Numbered from the stretch's first letter, positions 1 to 8,950 are shown. The stretch is 64,000 nucleotides of DNA from Cellulomonas sp. 73-92 (GCF_001898175.1 NZ_MKTH01000013.1:373040-437039); one strand, 5' to 3'. Program-made: numbers and translations. The notes: generated by a model not told the origin, from the sequence alone.

Positions 1-139
1 GCACCTCGGCCATGCCGCCACGCCCGATGAGCTCGCCGACCTCGTACCGTCCCGCGAGGATGCGCGATCCTTCGTCCACCACGTGCGGTGCCTCTCGTCC
101 CTCGGCGGGCGTATGCCGCCCGTCATCCTGCCCGATCAT
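1..139 (-). CDS. pknB: Ser/Thr protein kinase PknB, N-terminal part, cut by window edge
   Basis: Only the first 46 codons lie in the window. They contain a short leader and then AGRYEVGELIGRGGMAEV, the start of a Hanks-type kinase domain with its glycine-rich ATP loop. The ATG at 139-137 overlaps the TGA of the upstream kinase gene (ATGA), so this is the last visible gene of the operon. In Actinobacteria the kinase at this place is PknB, which normally has a membrane segment and extracellular PASTA repeats that sense cell-wall fragments; that part lies outside the window and the name rests on gene order. Confidence 0.85.
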   Translation of the reverse strand, partial: MIGQDDGRHTPAEGREAPHVVDEGSRILAGRYEVGELIGRGGMAEV

Positions 140-1476
140 TCCATCCACCGGTCCTGATCGTCGGTCACGATCCGGACTCGCAGCGCCTGGCCATGCCCGT
201 CACCAGGTTGTTCGTCGGCAACGAGGCGCTGCGGCGCCGGTGTGGGCGGCCACGCGCCGGTCAGCCTGTTGGCCGCCAGCGCGCCGAGCAGCAGCAGCAC
301 CAGCAGCGCGATGAGCACCACGGGCCAGCGCCACCGCCCCAGCCGGCGCCCGACGCTCTCCGGCGTCGTGGGCTGCGGCGCAACGCCGTGGCGCGCCGCC
401 GGGCGCGAGGGCAGAGGCGGGCGCACCGGGCGGGCCGGCGGGTACGACGGCGGCGGGGCCGGGCGTCGGGGGCCGGGCCCGCCGGCGGCCTCCGCCGCGG
501 CGGGTGGGAGGCTCGTGGCGGTGGCCCCCTGCGGGGCTCGCGCCGGGGGTGCCGGGGCCGCGGCAGATGCGCCGACCGGGGCGACCTCGGGGGCCGGGCG
601 CACGGGGGCCTGCACAGGGGTCGGCGCGCTGACGACGACGGGCACCCCCTCCGGCGGCGTGCGCGCCAGGAGCCGGTCGAAGAGCTCGGCCAGCTCGTCG
701 GCCGACTGCGGGCGCCGCTTCGGGTCCTTGTCGAGCAGGCGCATGACGAGCGAGCCGAGCGGGCGGTCGACCACCGGCGGCAGCGGCGGCACGGGGTCGT
801 TGACGTGGGCGACCGCGATGTCCACCGCGGTGGGTCCGGTGAAGGGCCGGTGCCCGACGAGCGCCTCGTAGGCGACGACGCCGAGGGAGTAGAGGTCGGA
901 CAGCGGCGTCGCGGGCTTGCCGACCGCCTGCTCCGGCGACAGGTACTGCGCGGTGCCCATCACCATGCCGCTGGCGGTCATCGTCGGCTGGCCGGCCGCC
1001 CGGGAGACGCCGAAGTCGGTGATCTTCACGCGCCCGCCGCGCGCGATGAGGATGTTGCCCGGCTTGACGTCGCGGTGGACCACGCCCGCCTCGTGCGCGC
1101 AGGCGAGCCCGCGGGCCGTCTGGGCGAGGATCGGGATGAGGTGGGAGGCGGACATCACGGGGGTGCGTTCGAGCACGTCGGAGAGGGGCTCCCCGACGAC
1201 GAGCTCCATGACGAGGTACGCCGAGCCGCCCTGCTCGCCGTAGTCCAGCAGCGTGGCGATGTTGGGGTGGGACAGCGCCGCGGAGTTGCGCGCCTCCGTG
1301 CGGAACCGGTTGAGGAAGCCGGTGTCGCCCGCGTACTCGTCGCGCAGCACCTTGACCGCGACGGGACGCGTGAGCGACTCGTCGTACGCCTGCCAGACCT
1401 CGCCCATGCCGCCGACGGCGATCCGCCGCTCCAGCCGGTAGCGGTTGCCCAGCGCGACCCCGGGTGCCGTGATCAT
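136..1476 (-). CDS. pknA: Ser/Thr protein kinase PknA-like, one membrane segment
   Basis: A 446-residue eukaryotic-type kinase. Visible motifs: glycine loop VGGMGEV near residue 21, catalytic lysine in VAVKVL (about residue 42), HRDVKPGN catalytic loop, DFG in KITDFGVSR, and the activation-segment end GTAQYLSPEQ. After the kinase domain (about 1-275) comes a long Pro/Ala linker, a membrane helix (about 381-402) and a short outer tail without PASTA repeats, which fits PknA rather than PknB. It phosphorylates cell-division and wall-synthesis proteins and is probably countered by the phosphatase in the same operon. Both ends overlap neighbours by ATGA, so translation is coupled. Confidence 0.93.
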   Translation of the reverse strand: MITAPGVALGNRYRLERRIAVGGMGEVWQAYDESLTRPVAVKVLRDEYAGDTGFLNRFRTEARNSAALSHPNIATLLDYGEQGGSAYLVMELVVGEPLSDVLERTPVMSASHLIPILAQTARGLACAHEAGVVHRDVKPGNILIARGGRVKITDFGVSRAAGQPTMTASGMVMGTAQYLSPEQAVGKPATPLSDLYSLGVVAYEALVGHRPFTGPTAVDIAVAHVNDPVPPLPPVVDRPLGSLVMRLLDKDPKRRPQSADELAELFDRLLARTPPEGVPVVVSAPTPVQAPVRPAPEVAPVGASAAAPAPPARAPQGATATSLPPAAAEAAGGPGPRRPAPPPSYPPARPVRPPLPSRPAARHGVAPQPTTPESVGRRLGRWRWPVVLIALLVLLLLGALAANRLTGAWPPTPAPQRLVADEQPGDGHGQALRVRIVTDDQDRWME

Positions 1477-2924
1477 TGGCCGAGCACCGCCTGGATGACG
1501 GCCTTGGCGATCGGCGCCGCGACCTGCCCGCCGGTGGCGTCGTTGCCGAGCGAGCCACCGTGCTCGACGAGGACCGCGACGGCCACCCGCGGGGACTGCG
1601 CGGGTGCGAACGCGGCGAACCACGCGTGCGGCGCCGAGCCGGCCTGCGTCTGGGCGGTGCCGGTCTTGCCGGCGACGCTCACGCCCGGGATCCGGGCGGC
1701 CTGGCCGGTGCCGTGCTCGACGACGTTGATCATCATGTCGCGCAGCGCGGCGGCGTTCGCGGCGGTCATCGCGGTGGAGTACTGCTGCGGCTTGGTGTCG
1801 GAGACGATCGACAGGTCGGCCGCCCGGATCGTCTGCACCAGGTACGGCCGCATGACGACGCCGCCGTTGGCGATGCCCGCGGCGACCATCGCCATCTGCA
1901 GCGGCGTCGCCTGGACGTCGCGCTGGCCGATCGCCGACTGCGCCGTCTCCGGCTGGTCCAGCCCCGTGGGGAACACCGACGCCACCACGCCCATGGGGAT
2001 GGTCAGCGAGGAGTCGCCGAAGCCGAACGCCTTGGCCTGGTCGGCGATCGCCTGGTCGCCGAGGTCCATGCCGATCTGGGCGAACGCGGTGTTGCACGAG
2101 ACCTGCAGCGCCACGGTGAGCGTCACGGTGTCGCCGCCGCAGCTCTCGCCGCCGAAGTTCCCGATGGTCGAGGTCGAGCCGGGCAGCGCCAGCACCGTCG
2201 GGGACGCAACCTGGGTGTCCGGCGTGTACTTCCCGCTGGCCAGCGCCGCGGCCGCGGTGACGAGCTTGAAGGTCGAACCGGGCGCGAACCTGTCCTGCGT
2301 CGCGTTCGAGCGCAGAGGGTTGCCGGGGGCCTTGACCAGCTGGCTCCACGCGTCGCCGGCGACCTTCGTGTCGTGCACGGCCAGGGCGTTGGGGTCGAAC
2401 CCGGGGGTGGAGACCAGCGCGAGGATCTTGCCGGTGGCCGGCTCGATCGCCACCACCGCGCCCTGCTGGTTGCCCAGCCCCTTCCACGCCGCGTCCTGCG
2501 CCGCCGGGATGATCGTCGTCTCCACGGCCGCACCCTCCTGCGGGCGGCCCGTGAGCAGGTCGCGCACGCGGGTGAGGAACAGCTGGTCGCTGCGGCCGGT
2601 GAGGGTGTCGTTCTCCGCGTCCTCGAGCTGGCTGCGCCCGTTGACCACCGAGTAGAAGCCCGTGACGGCGGAGTACTCGGGCCCGTTCGCGTACTGGCGC
2701 TGGTAGCGGAAGGGGTCCTCGACCTTCACGCTCTCGGCGATGGCCGTGCCGCCGGCGACGATGGGGCCGCGTGGCAAGCCGAACTCCCGGTAGAGGGTGC
2801 GCGCGTTGCGCGGGTCGCCGTTGAGGCGGGCGGCCTGGAACACCTGCACCGACGTCACCCCGCCCACGAGGACGAGGAACATCACCAGCACCATGGTCGC
2901 CAGGCGGCGCAGCGGGGTGTTCAT
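1473..2924 (-). CDS. pbpA: penicillin-binding transpeptidase PbpA (FtsI family)
   Basis: A 483-residue class B penicillin-binding protein that cross-links peptidoglycan outside the membrane. An N-terminal signal anchor (about residues 9-30) precedes a dimerisation region and the transpeptidase domain. The three active-site motifs are visible: STFK with the nucleophile serine near residue 217, SCN near 276, and KTG in AGKTGTAQ near 417. Its stop overlaps the pknA start and its ATG overlaps the rodA stop, giving a RodA-PbpA polymerase/transpeptidase pair with its regulatory kinases in one transcript. Confidence 0.95.
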   Translation of the reverse strand: MNTPLRRLATMVLVMFLVLVGGVTSVQVFQAARLNGDPRNARTLYREFGLPRGPIVAGGTAIAESVKVEDPFRYQRQYANGPEYSAVTGFYSVVNGRSQLEDAENDTLTGRSDQLFLTRVRDLLTGRPQEGAAVETTIIPAAQDAAWKGLGNQQGAVVAIEPATGKILALVSTPGFDPNALAVHDTKVAGDAWSQLVKAPGNPLRSNATQDRFAPGSTFKLVTAAAALASGKYTPDTQVASPTVLALPGSTSTIGNFGGESCGGDTVTLTVALQVSCNTAFAQIGMDLGDQAIADQAKAFGFGDSSLTIPMGVVASVFPTGLDQPETAQSAIGQRDVQATPLQMAMVAAGIANGGVVMRPYLVQTIRAADLSIVSDTKPQQYSTAMTAANAAALRDMMINVVEHGTGQAARIPGVSVAGKTGTAQTQAGSAPHAWFAAFAPAQSPRVAVAVLVEHGGSLGNDATGGQVAAPIAKAVIQAVLGQ

Positions 2925-4333
2925 GGCCGGGCCCCCGTGATGCGCTCGGTCGGCTGCTCGTCGCCCGCCGGGGCGGGGACCACCGGCGTCGGCCCGCTGG
3001 CGGGTGCCAGCGCGGGCGCGGGCCGGCGGGCGTCGTCGGACACCCGCAGCAGCAGCGCGACGATCACCCAGTTGGCCAGGAGCGACGAGCCGCCGTACGC
3101 GAGCAGCGGCGTCGTCAGGCCCGTCAGCGGGATGATCCGCGTCACGCCGCCGACGACCACGAAGACCTGGAACGCCATGACGAACGCCAGGCCGCCGGCG
3201 AGGAGCTTGCCGAACCCGTCGCGCACGCCGATCGCGGTGCGCAGGCCGCGCTCGGTGAGGACCGCGTAGAGGAGCAGGATCGCGACGAGCCCGGTCAGGC
3301 CGAGCTCCTCGCCGAGCGACGTCACGATGAAGTCGGACTGCGCGAACGTCACGATGTCCGGCCGGCCCTGGCCCCAGCCGGTGCCGAACAGCCCGCCGTT
3401 GGCCAGGCCGAACAGCCCCTGCACCAGCTGCCACGAGCCGCCCTGCCTGTTGTAGACGGCGGGGTCGAGGGCGTGCAGCCAGATGGTGAACCGCTGGCCG
3501 ACGTGCGGGAACGCCACCGCGGCCGCCCAGCCGCCGACGGCGAACAGCACCACGCCGATGAGCACCCAGCTGACCCGCTCGGTCGCGAGGTACAGCATCG
3601 CGACGAAGAGGCCGAACAGCAGCAGCGAGGTGCCGAGGTCGCTCTGCAGCACGAGGACCGCGATGCTCGTCCCCCACACGACGACGAGGGGGCCGAGGTC
3701 GCGCAGCCGTGGCAGCTGCAGGCCGAGGATCCGGGGGCCGGCCAGCGTCAGGGTGTCGCGGTTGGTGACGAGGTAGCCGGCGAAGAACACCGCGAGCGCG
3801 AGCTTCGCCAGCTCGGCCGGCTGCAGGCCGACGCCGGCGACGCGGACCCAGATCCGCGCACCGTTGACGTCGCGGCCGACACCCGGCACCAGGGGTGAGA
3901 CGAGCAGGACGAGCGCCACCACCATCGCGGTGTACGTGTAGCGGCGCAGCGTCCGGTGGTCGCGCAGGAAGACGATCACCGCCGCGGCCAGCACCAGCGA
4001 CAGCGCCGTCCACTCCAGCTGCTTGCCCGCGAAGTCGGTGTGCTCGGCGACGTCGATCCGGTAGATCATCGCCAGCCCGATGCCGTTGAACGCGACGGCC
4101 ACCGGCAGGATCACCGGGTCGGCGTACGGCGCGCGCCACCGCAGCACCACGTGCATGCCCAGCGCCATGGCGGCCATGCCGACGCCGTACCAGAGGGCGT
4201 TGGCGGGCACCCGGTTCGCGGTGCCCAGCCCGACGAGCGCATACGCGGCCCACCCGACGGCCAGTGCCAGGAGGAGCAGGCCGAGCTCGACGCCTCGACC
4301 CGACCTCACCCGCACGGGCTGGACGGTGGCCAT
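2921..4333 (-). CDS. rodA: RodA/FtsW-type SEDS glycosyltransferase
   Basis: A 470-residue polytopic membrane protein of the SEDS family, which polymerises lipid II into glycan strands together with a class B PBP. Conserved stretches include GARIWVRVAGVGLQPAEL, the acidic loop motif QSDLGTSLLL, SDFIVTSLGEELG and PLLAYGGSSLL. About a dozen hydrophobic segments are visible and the C-terminus is a Pro/Ala-rich cytoplasmic tail. The start MATVQPVRV overlaps the phosphatase stop by ATGA, and the following pbpA is its likely transpeptidase partner. Confidence 0.94.
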   Translation of the reverse strand: MATVQPVRVRSGRGVELGLLLLALAVGWAAYALVGLGTANRVPANALWYGVGMAAMALGMHVVLRWRAPYADPVILPVAVAFNGIGLAMIYRIDVAEHTDFAGKQLEWTALSLVLAAAVIVFLRDHRTLRRYTYTAMVVALVLLVSPLVPGVGRDVNGARIWVRVAGVGLQPAELAKLALAVFFAGYLVTNRDTLTLAGPRILGLQLPRLRDLGPLVVVWGTSIAVLVLQSDLGTSLLLFGLFVAMLYLATERVSWVLIGVVLFAVGGWAAAVAFPHVGQRFTIWLHALDPAVYNRQGGSWQLVQGLFGLANGGLFGTGWGQGRPDIVTFAQSDFIVTSLGEELGLTGLVAILLLYAVLTERGLRTAIGVRDGFGKLLAGGLAFVMAFQVFVVVGGVTRIIPLTGLTTPLLAYGGSSLLANWVIVALLLRVSDDARRPAPALAPASGPTPVVPAPAGDEQPTERITGARP

Positions 4334-5658
4334 CAGCCGCTGCTCGCGGGGGACGGCTCGACGGACAGCGTGGGCGCCGGTCCCAGCGTGAACGTCGGCA
4401 GCGGCCCGGGCGAGAACGTCGGCACCGGGGTCGGTGCCACCGTCTCGCCGGCGAGCTGCTGCACCTGGCTGCGCGCGGCGGCCAGGGAGTCGGCGTGGAT
4501 CGACCCGGCGACGCGGTCGCGCAGGTAGCTGGGCAGGGAGTCGAGGGACACGTCGCTCGTCTCCACCACGCGGGACAGGTCGAGCGGGCCGACCGCCGTG
4601 GGCAGCCCGCGGAACACGGCCACCCGGCCGTCGGACGCGCCGACGAAGTACTGGCCCTGCGACCAGGCGTAGCCCCCGCCCAGCAGGAGCAGGACGACGG
4701 CGAGCGCGGCGCCCCACACGACGAGCAGGGTGCGCGGGCGCGCGCCGGTGACGGCCTCCGGCTCGTCGTCGGACGCCGGGTCACCCCCGCCCTCGGCGGC
4801 GGGCTTGCGCAGCAGGTTGGCCGCGCGCGCCGCCGGGCCGTCCGCCGCGGACGACGGCTTGTGCCGCGAGATCGCGGCGGCGCCGACGACGGCCACCGCG
4901 GTGGAGGGCGCGGTGCCGTCGGGCAGGTCGTCGAGGTCGACGACGTCCGCGACGATGACCGTGACGTTGTCGCCGCCACCACCCCGCAGCGCGAGCTGCA
5001 CCAGGCGCTCGGCGCACGCGTCGACGTCCGTCACGTCGCGCAGCGTGTCGGCGAGCGTGTCGTGCGAGACGAAGCCCGACAGCCCGTCGGAGCACAGCAG
5101 CCACCGGTCGCCGGGGCGCGCCTCGCGGACCGAGAGGTCGGGCGTGACGTCGACGTCGAAGTCGCCGAGCACGCGCATGACGACCGAGCGCTGCGGGTGG
5201 TGCTCGGCCTCCTCCGGCTTGATGCGCCCGGTGTCGACGAGGTGCTGGACGAACGTGTGGTCCACCGTGACCTGCGTCAGCTCGCCGTCGCGCAGCAGGT
5301 AGCCGCGCGAGTCGCCGAGGTGCGCCATCGCCAGCTTGTTGCCGGCGCGCAGGATCGCGGTGACGGTGGTGCCCATGCCGGCGAGGTCCGGCTCGGCCTC
5401 GGTGCGGCGGATGATCTCGTCACGCGCGGACTCGGTGGCCCGCTCCAGCTCGGCCAGCGCGTCGTCGGGCCCGTGCGCCTCGTCGTCCAACGGCGCGAAG
5501 GCCGCGATCGCCAGCGAGGACGCGACGTCGCCGCCCGCGTGCCCGCCCATGCCATCGGCGACCATGAGCAGGTGCGGGCCGACGTAGGCCGAGTCCTGGT
5601 TGTTGGCGCGCACGAGGCCGACGTCGGACCTGACGGCGTACTTGAGACCGACGTTCAC
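4333..5658 (-). CDS. pstP: PP2C-family Ser/Thr phosphatase PstP
   Basis: A 441-residue membrane-anchored PPM/PP2C phosphatase, expected to dephosphorylate the PknA/PknB kinases and their substrates. The catalytic domain (about 1-235) shows the metal-binding motifs VRANNQDSAY, VADGMGGHAGG, HLGDSRGYLL, CSDGLSGFV and GGGDNVTVIV. A membrane helix follows near residue 290 (LLVVWGAALAVVLLLLGGG), then an outer domain with a Pro/Ser-rich end. The GTG start sits 3 bases after the fhaB stop; GAGG inside the end of fhaB is the likely ribosome binding site. Confidence 0.94.
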   Translation of the reverse strand: MNVGLKYAVRSDVGLVRANNQDSAYVGPHLLMVADGMGGHAGGDVASSLAIAAFAPLDDEAHGPDDALAELERATESARDEIIRRTEAEPDLAGMGTTVTAILRAGNKLAMAHLGDSRGYLLRDGELTQVTVDHTFVQHLVDTGRIKPEEAEHHPQRSVVMRVLGDFDVDVTPDLSVREARPGDRWLLCSDGLSGFVSHDTLADTLRDVTDVDACAERLVQLALRGGGGDNVTVIVADVVDLDDLPDGTAPSTAVAVVGAAAISRHKPSSAADGPAARAANLLRKPAAEGGGDPASDDEPEAVTGARPRTLLVVWGAALAVVLLLLGGGYAWSQGQYFVGASDGRVAVFRGLPTAVGPLDLSRVVETSDVSLDSLPSYLRDRVAGSIHADSLAAARSQVQQLAGETVAPTPVPTFSPGPLPTFTLGPAPTLSVEPSPASSG

Positions 5659-5661
5659 GGG

Positions 5662-6201
5662 CTACCTCTGCAGCTCGAGCACGCTGCGACCCACCCGCAC
5701 CGGCGTGCCGGTGGGCAGGGGCGTCGGGCCCTCGATCCGGTGCTCGCCGACGAAGGTGCCGTTGGTGGACCCGAGGTCCTCGACGTACCAGCCGTCGGCC
5801 TGCGGGAACACGCGCGCGTGCCGGGAGGACGAGTAGTCGTCGTCGAGCACGAGGGTGCAGCTCGGCGAGCGCCCGACGAGGACGCTCGAGGTGCCGAGCG
5901 GGATGATCGTGCCGCGCAGCGGCCCCTCGGTCACCACCAGGCGCGTGGGGGACGACGAGCGGCCGCGCGTGGAGCGCAGCGCGCGGGCCGGGGCGGTGGC
6001 GGCCGGCGCCGGTGACGCCGGTGCGGACGCCGAGGGGCCCGTGGTGGCCGTGGGGGCCGACGCCTGGCGGGCCGCCCGCCGGCGGTCCGAGATCCGCGTG
6101 CCGTACAGGTCACGACGCAGCACCGAGATGGCCGACAGCACGAGCACCCACAGCAGCGCCAGGTACCCCAGCCGGAGCAGGGTGATCGTGACCTCACTCA
6201 T
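5662..6201 (-). CDS. fhaB: FHA-domain membrane protein FhaB (FipA-like)
   Basis: A 179-residue protein with an N-terminal membrane helix (about 7-28, LLRLGYLALLWVLVLSAISV), a basic and Ala/Pro-rich linker, and a C-terminal forkhead-associated domain with GRSPSCTLVLDDDYSSSRHARVF-type signature (written here in part) and DLGSTNGTFVG. FHA domains bind phosphothreonine, so this protein probably docks phosphorylated partners of PknA/PknB at the division site or pole. It lies 9 bases after fhaA and 3 bases before pstP, second in the operon. Confidence 0.93.
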   Translation of the reverse strand: MSEVTITLLRLGYLALLWVLVLSAISVLRRDLYGTRISDRRRAARQASAPTATTGPSASAPASPAPAATAPARALRSTRGRSSSPTRLVVTEGPLRGTIIPLGTSSVLVGRSPSCTLVLDDDYSSSRHARVFPQADGWYVEDLGSTNGTFVGEHRIEGPTPLPTGTPVRVGRSVLELQR

Positions 6202-6210
6202 GCGGCGCGG

Positions 6211-6918
6211 TCACCCGTCGCCGTCCGGCTCGCCACCGGTCCAGAAGAGGATCCGGGTGCGGCCGATGGTGAGCGTGTTGCCGTCGAGCAGCGTCGCCGC
6301 CGGCACCTGGTGGCCCTCGACGAACAGCCCGTTCGTCGATCCCAGGTCGGTCGCGACCACGCCGTCCGGGGTGACCCGGATCTCGAGGTGCTTCCGGCTG
6401 ACCCCGGGGTCGTCGACGATGATGTCCGCCTCCGAGCCGCGGCCGATCACCGTGACCGGGCCGGTGAGGAGGTAGCGCTGTCCGTCGATGTCGAGCATCG
6501 GGTGGCGCGCGCTCGGCGCCGCGCTCGTCGCGGGGGCCACGGCGCCGCGGACGGTCGAGGAGTGGACGGTGAAGCGACCCTCCTCCAGCTCGGGGTTCTC
6601 CGCGAAGCTGACCGTGACCGGCCCGACGAAGGCGTAGCGCTGACGCGCGGCGTGGTCGGTGAGGTTGGCGGCGAACTCGTCGGCCAGAGTCTCCGCGCCC
6701 CAGGCCTCGACCTGGTCGTAGTCGGCCGACGAGAGCTCGACGATGTAGTCGTTCGGTGCGACGGTGCGGTCCCGGCCGACCGCGGCGGCGCGGTCGTCGA
6801 GCTCCCGACGCAGCGCACTGGCGATCTCGACCGGTTTCACCGCACCGCGCGAGAACCGGGTGAAGGCGCCGTTGACCGCCCGCTCGACCCCGTTCTCGAA
6901 CCTGTCGAGGAAGCCCAT
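6211..6918 (-). CDS. fhaA: FhaA: DUF3662 plus FHA domain protein, first gene of the wall-signalling operon
   Basis: A 235-residue cytoplasmic protein. Residues 1-115 match the DUF3662 domain that precedes FHA in FhaA proteins (starts MGFLDRFENGVERAVNGAF). Residues about 145-225 form the FHA domain, with GRGSEADIIVDDPGVSRKHLE and DLGSTNGLFVEGHQVP seen in part. It is shorter than mycobacterial FhaA because the disordered middle is nearly absent. I chose ATG at 6918, not the GTG two codons upstream, because AAGGAGG lies 5 bases before the ATG but runs directly into the GTG. FhaA proteins bind phosphorylated MviN-type partners. Confidence 0.92.
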   Translation of the reverse strand: MGFLDRFENGVERAVNGAFTRFSRGAVKPVEIASALRRELDDRAAAVGRDRTVAPNDYIVELSSADYDQVEAWGAETLADEFAANLTDHAARQRYAFVGPVTVSFAENPELEEGRFTVHSSTVRGAVAPATSAAPSARHPMLDIDGQRYLLTGPVTVIGRGSEADIIVDDPGVSRKHLEIRVTPDGVVATDLGSTNGLFVEGHQVPAATLLDGNTLTIGRTRILFWTGGEPDGDG

Positions 6919-7063
6919 CGCCACCTCCTTCCCGCCCGGACGCCCGCGGTCACAGGACCGGGGCGGGGGTGTGCGACATCGGAGGATGCGCGCAACCCGG
7001 CTCGATCGTATCCGTGCAGGCCCCCCGTCGGCGTCCGCCCCCGGGACTAGCCGCGGACCGTGC

Positions 7064-7069
7064 TACTGT
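7064..7069 (+). promoter_or_regulatory. -10 element of the tRNA-Leu promoter
   Basis: TACTGT lies ten bases before the first tRNA base, the expected distance for transcription starting just upstream of the mature 5' end. No good -35 hexamer is visible 16-18 bases upstream, which is common in this genome type. Confidence 0.5.
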
Positions 7070-7078
7070 TCTGGCCGC

Positions 7079-7161
7079 GCGCGAGTGGCGGAACGGCAGA
7101 CGCGCTGGCTTCAGGTGCCAGTGCCCGCAAGGGCGTGCGGGTTCAAATCCCGCCTCGCGCA
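7079..7161 (+). tRNA. tRNA-Leu (anticodon CAG)
   Basis: Cloverleaf read by eye: acceptor strand GCGCGAG (7079-7085) pairs with CTCGCGC (7154-7160), the discriminator is A7161, the anticodon arm is CTGGC-TTCAGGT-GCCAG giving anticodon CAG, a long variable arm marks a class II tRNA, and the T arm is GCGGG-TTCAAAT-CCCGC. It decodes CUG, by far the favoured leucine codon here. The bases after the discriminator are CCC, so the 3' CCA must be added by tRNA nucleotidyltransferase. Confidence 0.97.
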
Positions 7162-7190
7162 CCCAGACCGGGGGACTCCCCGGGCGTGTG

Positions 7191-7222
7191 GAGAGCCGGG
7201 TCCCCCAGGGGTCCCGGCTCTC
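7191..7222 (+). terminator. hairpin terminator after tRNA-Leu
   Basis: A perfect 10-bp stem, GAGAGCCGGG (7191-7200) with CCCGGCTCTC (7213-7222), closes a 12-base loop 30 bases after the tRNA. Only a weak T run follows, as is usual in high-GC actinobacteria. Confidence 0.7.
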
Positions 7223-7316
7223 TTCGTCTCGTGGTTCCTGAGCGGACCGGCGCGGCCGGGATAACCTTTCGAGCGGCTCGGGCGACGGTGCGCGAGCGCC
7301 AGCACGGAGGCCGCCG

Positions 7317-8270
7317 GTGAGCCAGAGCACCCTGGAAGACCTGGGAGCGCGCACGCCCCGGGCCGGCCAGTTCGGCCGGGATGCCCTCGTCGTGTGCGAC
7401 AACCTCGTGCGGATCTACCGGAGCGGTCCGGTCGAGGTGCAGGCCCTGCAGGGGCTGGACCTGCTGGTGGACGAGGGCGAGATGGTGGCCGTCGTCGGCG
7501 CCTCCGGGTCCGGCAAGTCGACCCTGCTCCACGTGCTGTCCGGGATCGACCAGCCGACCGCGGGACGCGTGCGCGTCGGGCCGTGGGACCTCATGGGGAT
7601 GTCACGTGCCGAGCGGGTCGCGTACCGGCGCACCATGGTCGGCTTCGTGTGGCAGCAGGCGGCGCAGAACCTCGTCCCCTACCTGAGCGGGACGCAGAAC
7701 GTGCTGCTGCCCCTGGCCTTCGCCGGGGCCGGGCGGCGCGAGCGGCGCGCGCGGGCCGAGGAGGTGCTGCGGCTCGTCGGCGTGCGGCACTGCGCGGACC
7801 GGCTGCCTCGGCAGATGTCCGGCGGCGAGCAGCAGCGCGTCGCGATCGCCGTCGCCCTGGCGAACTCGCCCCGCGTGCTCCTGGCCGACGAGCCGACCGG
7901 CGAGCTCGACACCACGACCTCCCAGGAGGTGTTCGACGCCCTGCGCACCGCCAACCGCGAGGCCGGCGTGACGGTGGTGGTGGTGACCCACGACTCGGCG
8001 GTGAGCGAGCAGGTCGCGCGGACCGTGGCCATCCGGGACGGGCGCACCAGCACCGAGGTGCTGCGCGTGGCGGAGGGGCACGAGGACGGGGCGCCGGTCG
8101 TGGCACAGGAGTACGCGGTGATGGACCGCGCCGGACGCGTGCAGGTGCCGCGGGAGTACCGCGAGGCGCTGGCGCTGACCCATCGGGTGCGGCTGGCGCT
8201 CGAGGCCGACCACGTCAGCCTCTGGCCGTCGGGCCGGGCCGGCCGGCACGGCGATCGGGCCGAGCCGTGA
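7317..8270 (+). CDS. ABC transporter ATPase (MacB/LolD type) with C-terminal AbrB-like extension
   Basis: A 317-residue ATPase for an FtsX-type exporter. Walker A is GASGSGKST (about 62-70), Q-loop region VGFVWQQ, signature MSGGEQQR, Walker B VLLADEP and the H-loop VVVTHD. After the ATPase domain (about 1-240) is an extra segment, MDRAGRVQVPREYREALAL onward, that resembles an AbrB/SpoVT swapped-hairpin strand pattern; its role is unknown. GTG start with GGAGG ten bases upstream. The stop overlaps the next ATPase (GTGA). A -10-like TAACCT lies about 55 bases upstream. Substrate not predictable. Confidence 0.9.
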   Translation: MSQSTLEDLGARTPRAGQFGRDALVVCDNLVRIYRSGPVEVQALQGLDLLVDEGEMVAVVGASGSGKSTLLHVLSGIDQPTAGRVRVGPWDLMGMSRAERVAYRRTMVGFVWQQAAQNLVPYLSGTQNVLLPLAFAGAGRRERRARAEEVLRLVGVRHCADRLPRQMSGGEQQRVAIAVALANSPRVLLADEPTGELDTTTSQEVFDALRTANREAGVTVVVVTHDSAVSEQVARTVAIRDGRTSTEVLRVAEGHEDGAPVVAQEYAVMDRAGRVQVPREYREALALTHRVRLALEADHVSLWPSGRAGRHGDRAEP

Positions 8271-8950
8271 GCGCGGGCGCGGCGGTGTCGGTGCGCGGCG
8301 TCCGCCGGACCTTCGGCTCCGGGCGGAACGCGGTGCACGCGCTGTCCGACGTGTCCTTCGACGTGGCCCCCGGCGAGCTGGTGGCCCTGGTCGGCCGCTC
8401 GGGCTCCGGCAAGACGACGATGCTCAACCTCGTCGGCGGGCTGGACCGGCCGGACGCCGGTGCGATCACCGTCGGGGACGTCGAGGTCACCGCGCTGGAC
8501 GAGGCGGGGCTGGTCCGCCTGCGCCGGGACACCGTCGCGTTCGTCTTCCAGACGTTCGGGCTGATCCCCGTGCTGACGGCGGCCGAGAACGTCGGCGTCC
8601 CGCTGCGGCTGCGCGGCCTGCCGGTGCCCGACCGGGAGCGCCGCGTGCAGCTGCTCCTGCAGCTCGTCGGCCTGGCCGACCACGCCGCCCAGCGGCCGAC
8701 GGAGCTGTCCGGCGGGCAGCAGCAGCGGGTGGCGATCGCCCGCGCGCTGGCGGTGTCGCCGCGCCTCCTCGTCGCCGACGAGCCGACCGGCCAGCTCGAC
8801 GTCGAGACCGGCCTCGCGGTGATGGCCCTCATCCGGGCCGTGGTCGAAGCGGAGGGCATGACGGCGATCGTCTCGACGCACGACCCGGTGATGATCGCGC
8901 TCGCCGACCGTGCCGTCCGCCTCGTCGACGGCCGCCTGGTCGATGCCTGA
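8267..8950 (+). CDS. ABC transporter ATPase (MacB/LolD type), second copy
   Basis: A 227-residue nucleotide-binding subunit with Walker A GRSGSGKTT, signature LSGGQQQR, Walker B LLVADEP, D-loop GQLDVETG and H-loop STHDP. It lacks the C-terminal extension of its neighbour. The GTG at 8267 overlaps the previous stop, and its own stop overlaps the permease start (ATGCCTGA), so all subunits are translationally coupled. The two different ATPases may form a heterodimer serving the two large permeases downstream. Confidence 0.92.
   Translation: MSAGAAVSVRGVRRTFGSGRNAVHALSDVSFDVAPGELVALVGRSGSGKTTMLNLVGGLDRPDAGAITVGDVEVTALDEAGLVRLRRDTVAFVFQTFGLIPVLTAAENVGVPLRLRGLPVPDRERRVQLLLQLVGLADHAAQRPTELSGGQQQRVAIARALAVSPRLLVADEPTGQLDVETGLAVMALIRAVVEAEGMTAIVSTHDPVMIALADRAVRLVDGRLVDA

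Noticed and set aside
88..2655. 855-codon plus-strand frame opposite pknA/pbpA
   Set aside because: Antisense shadow; kinase and PBP motifs are all on the minus strand.
7162..7164. encoded CCA end on tRNA-Leu
   Set aside because: Bases after the discriminator are CCC, not CCA.
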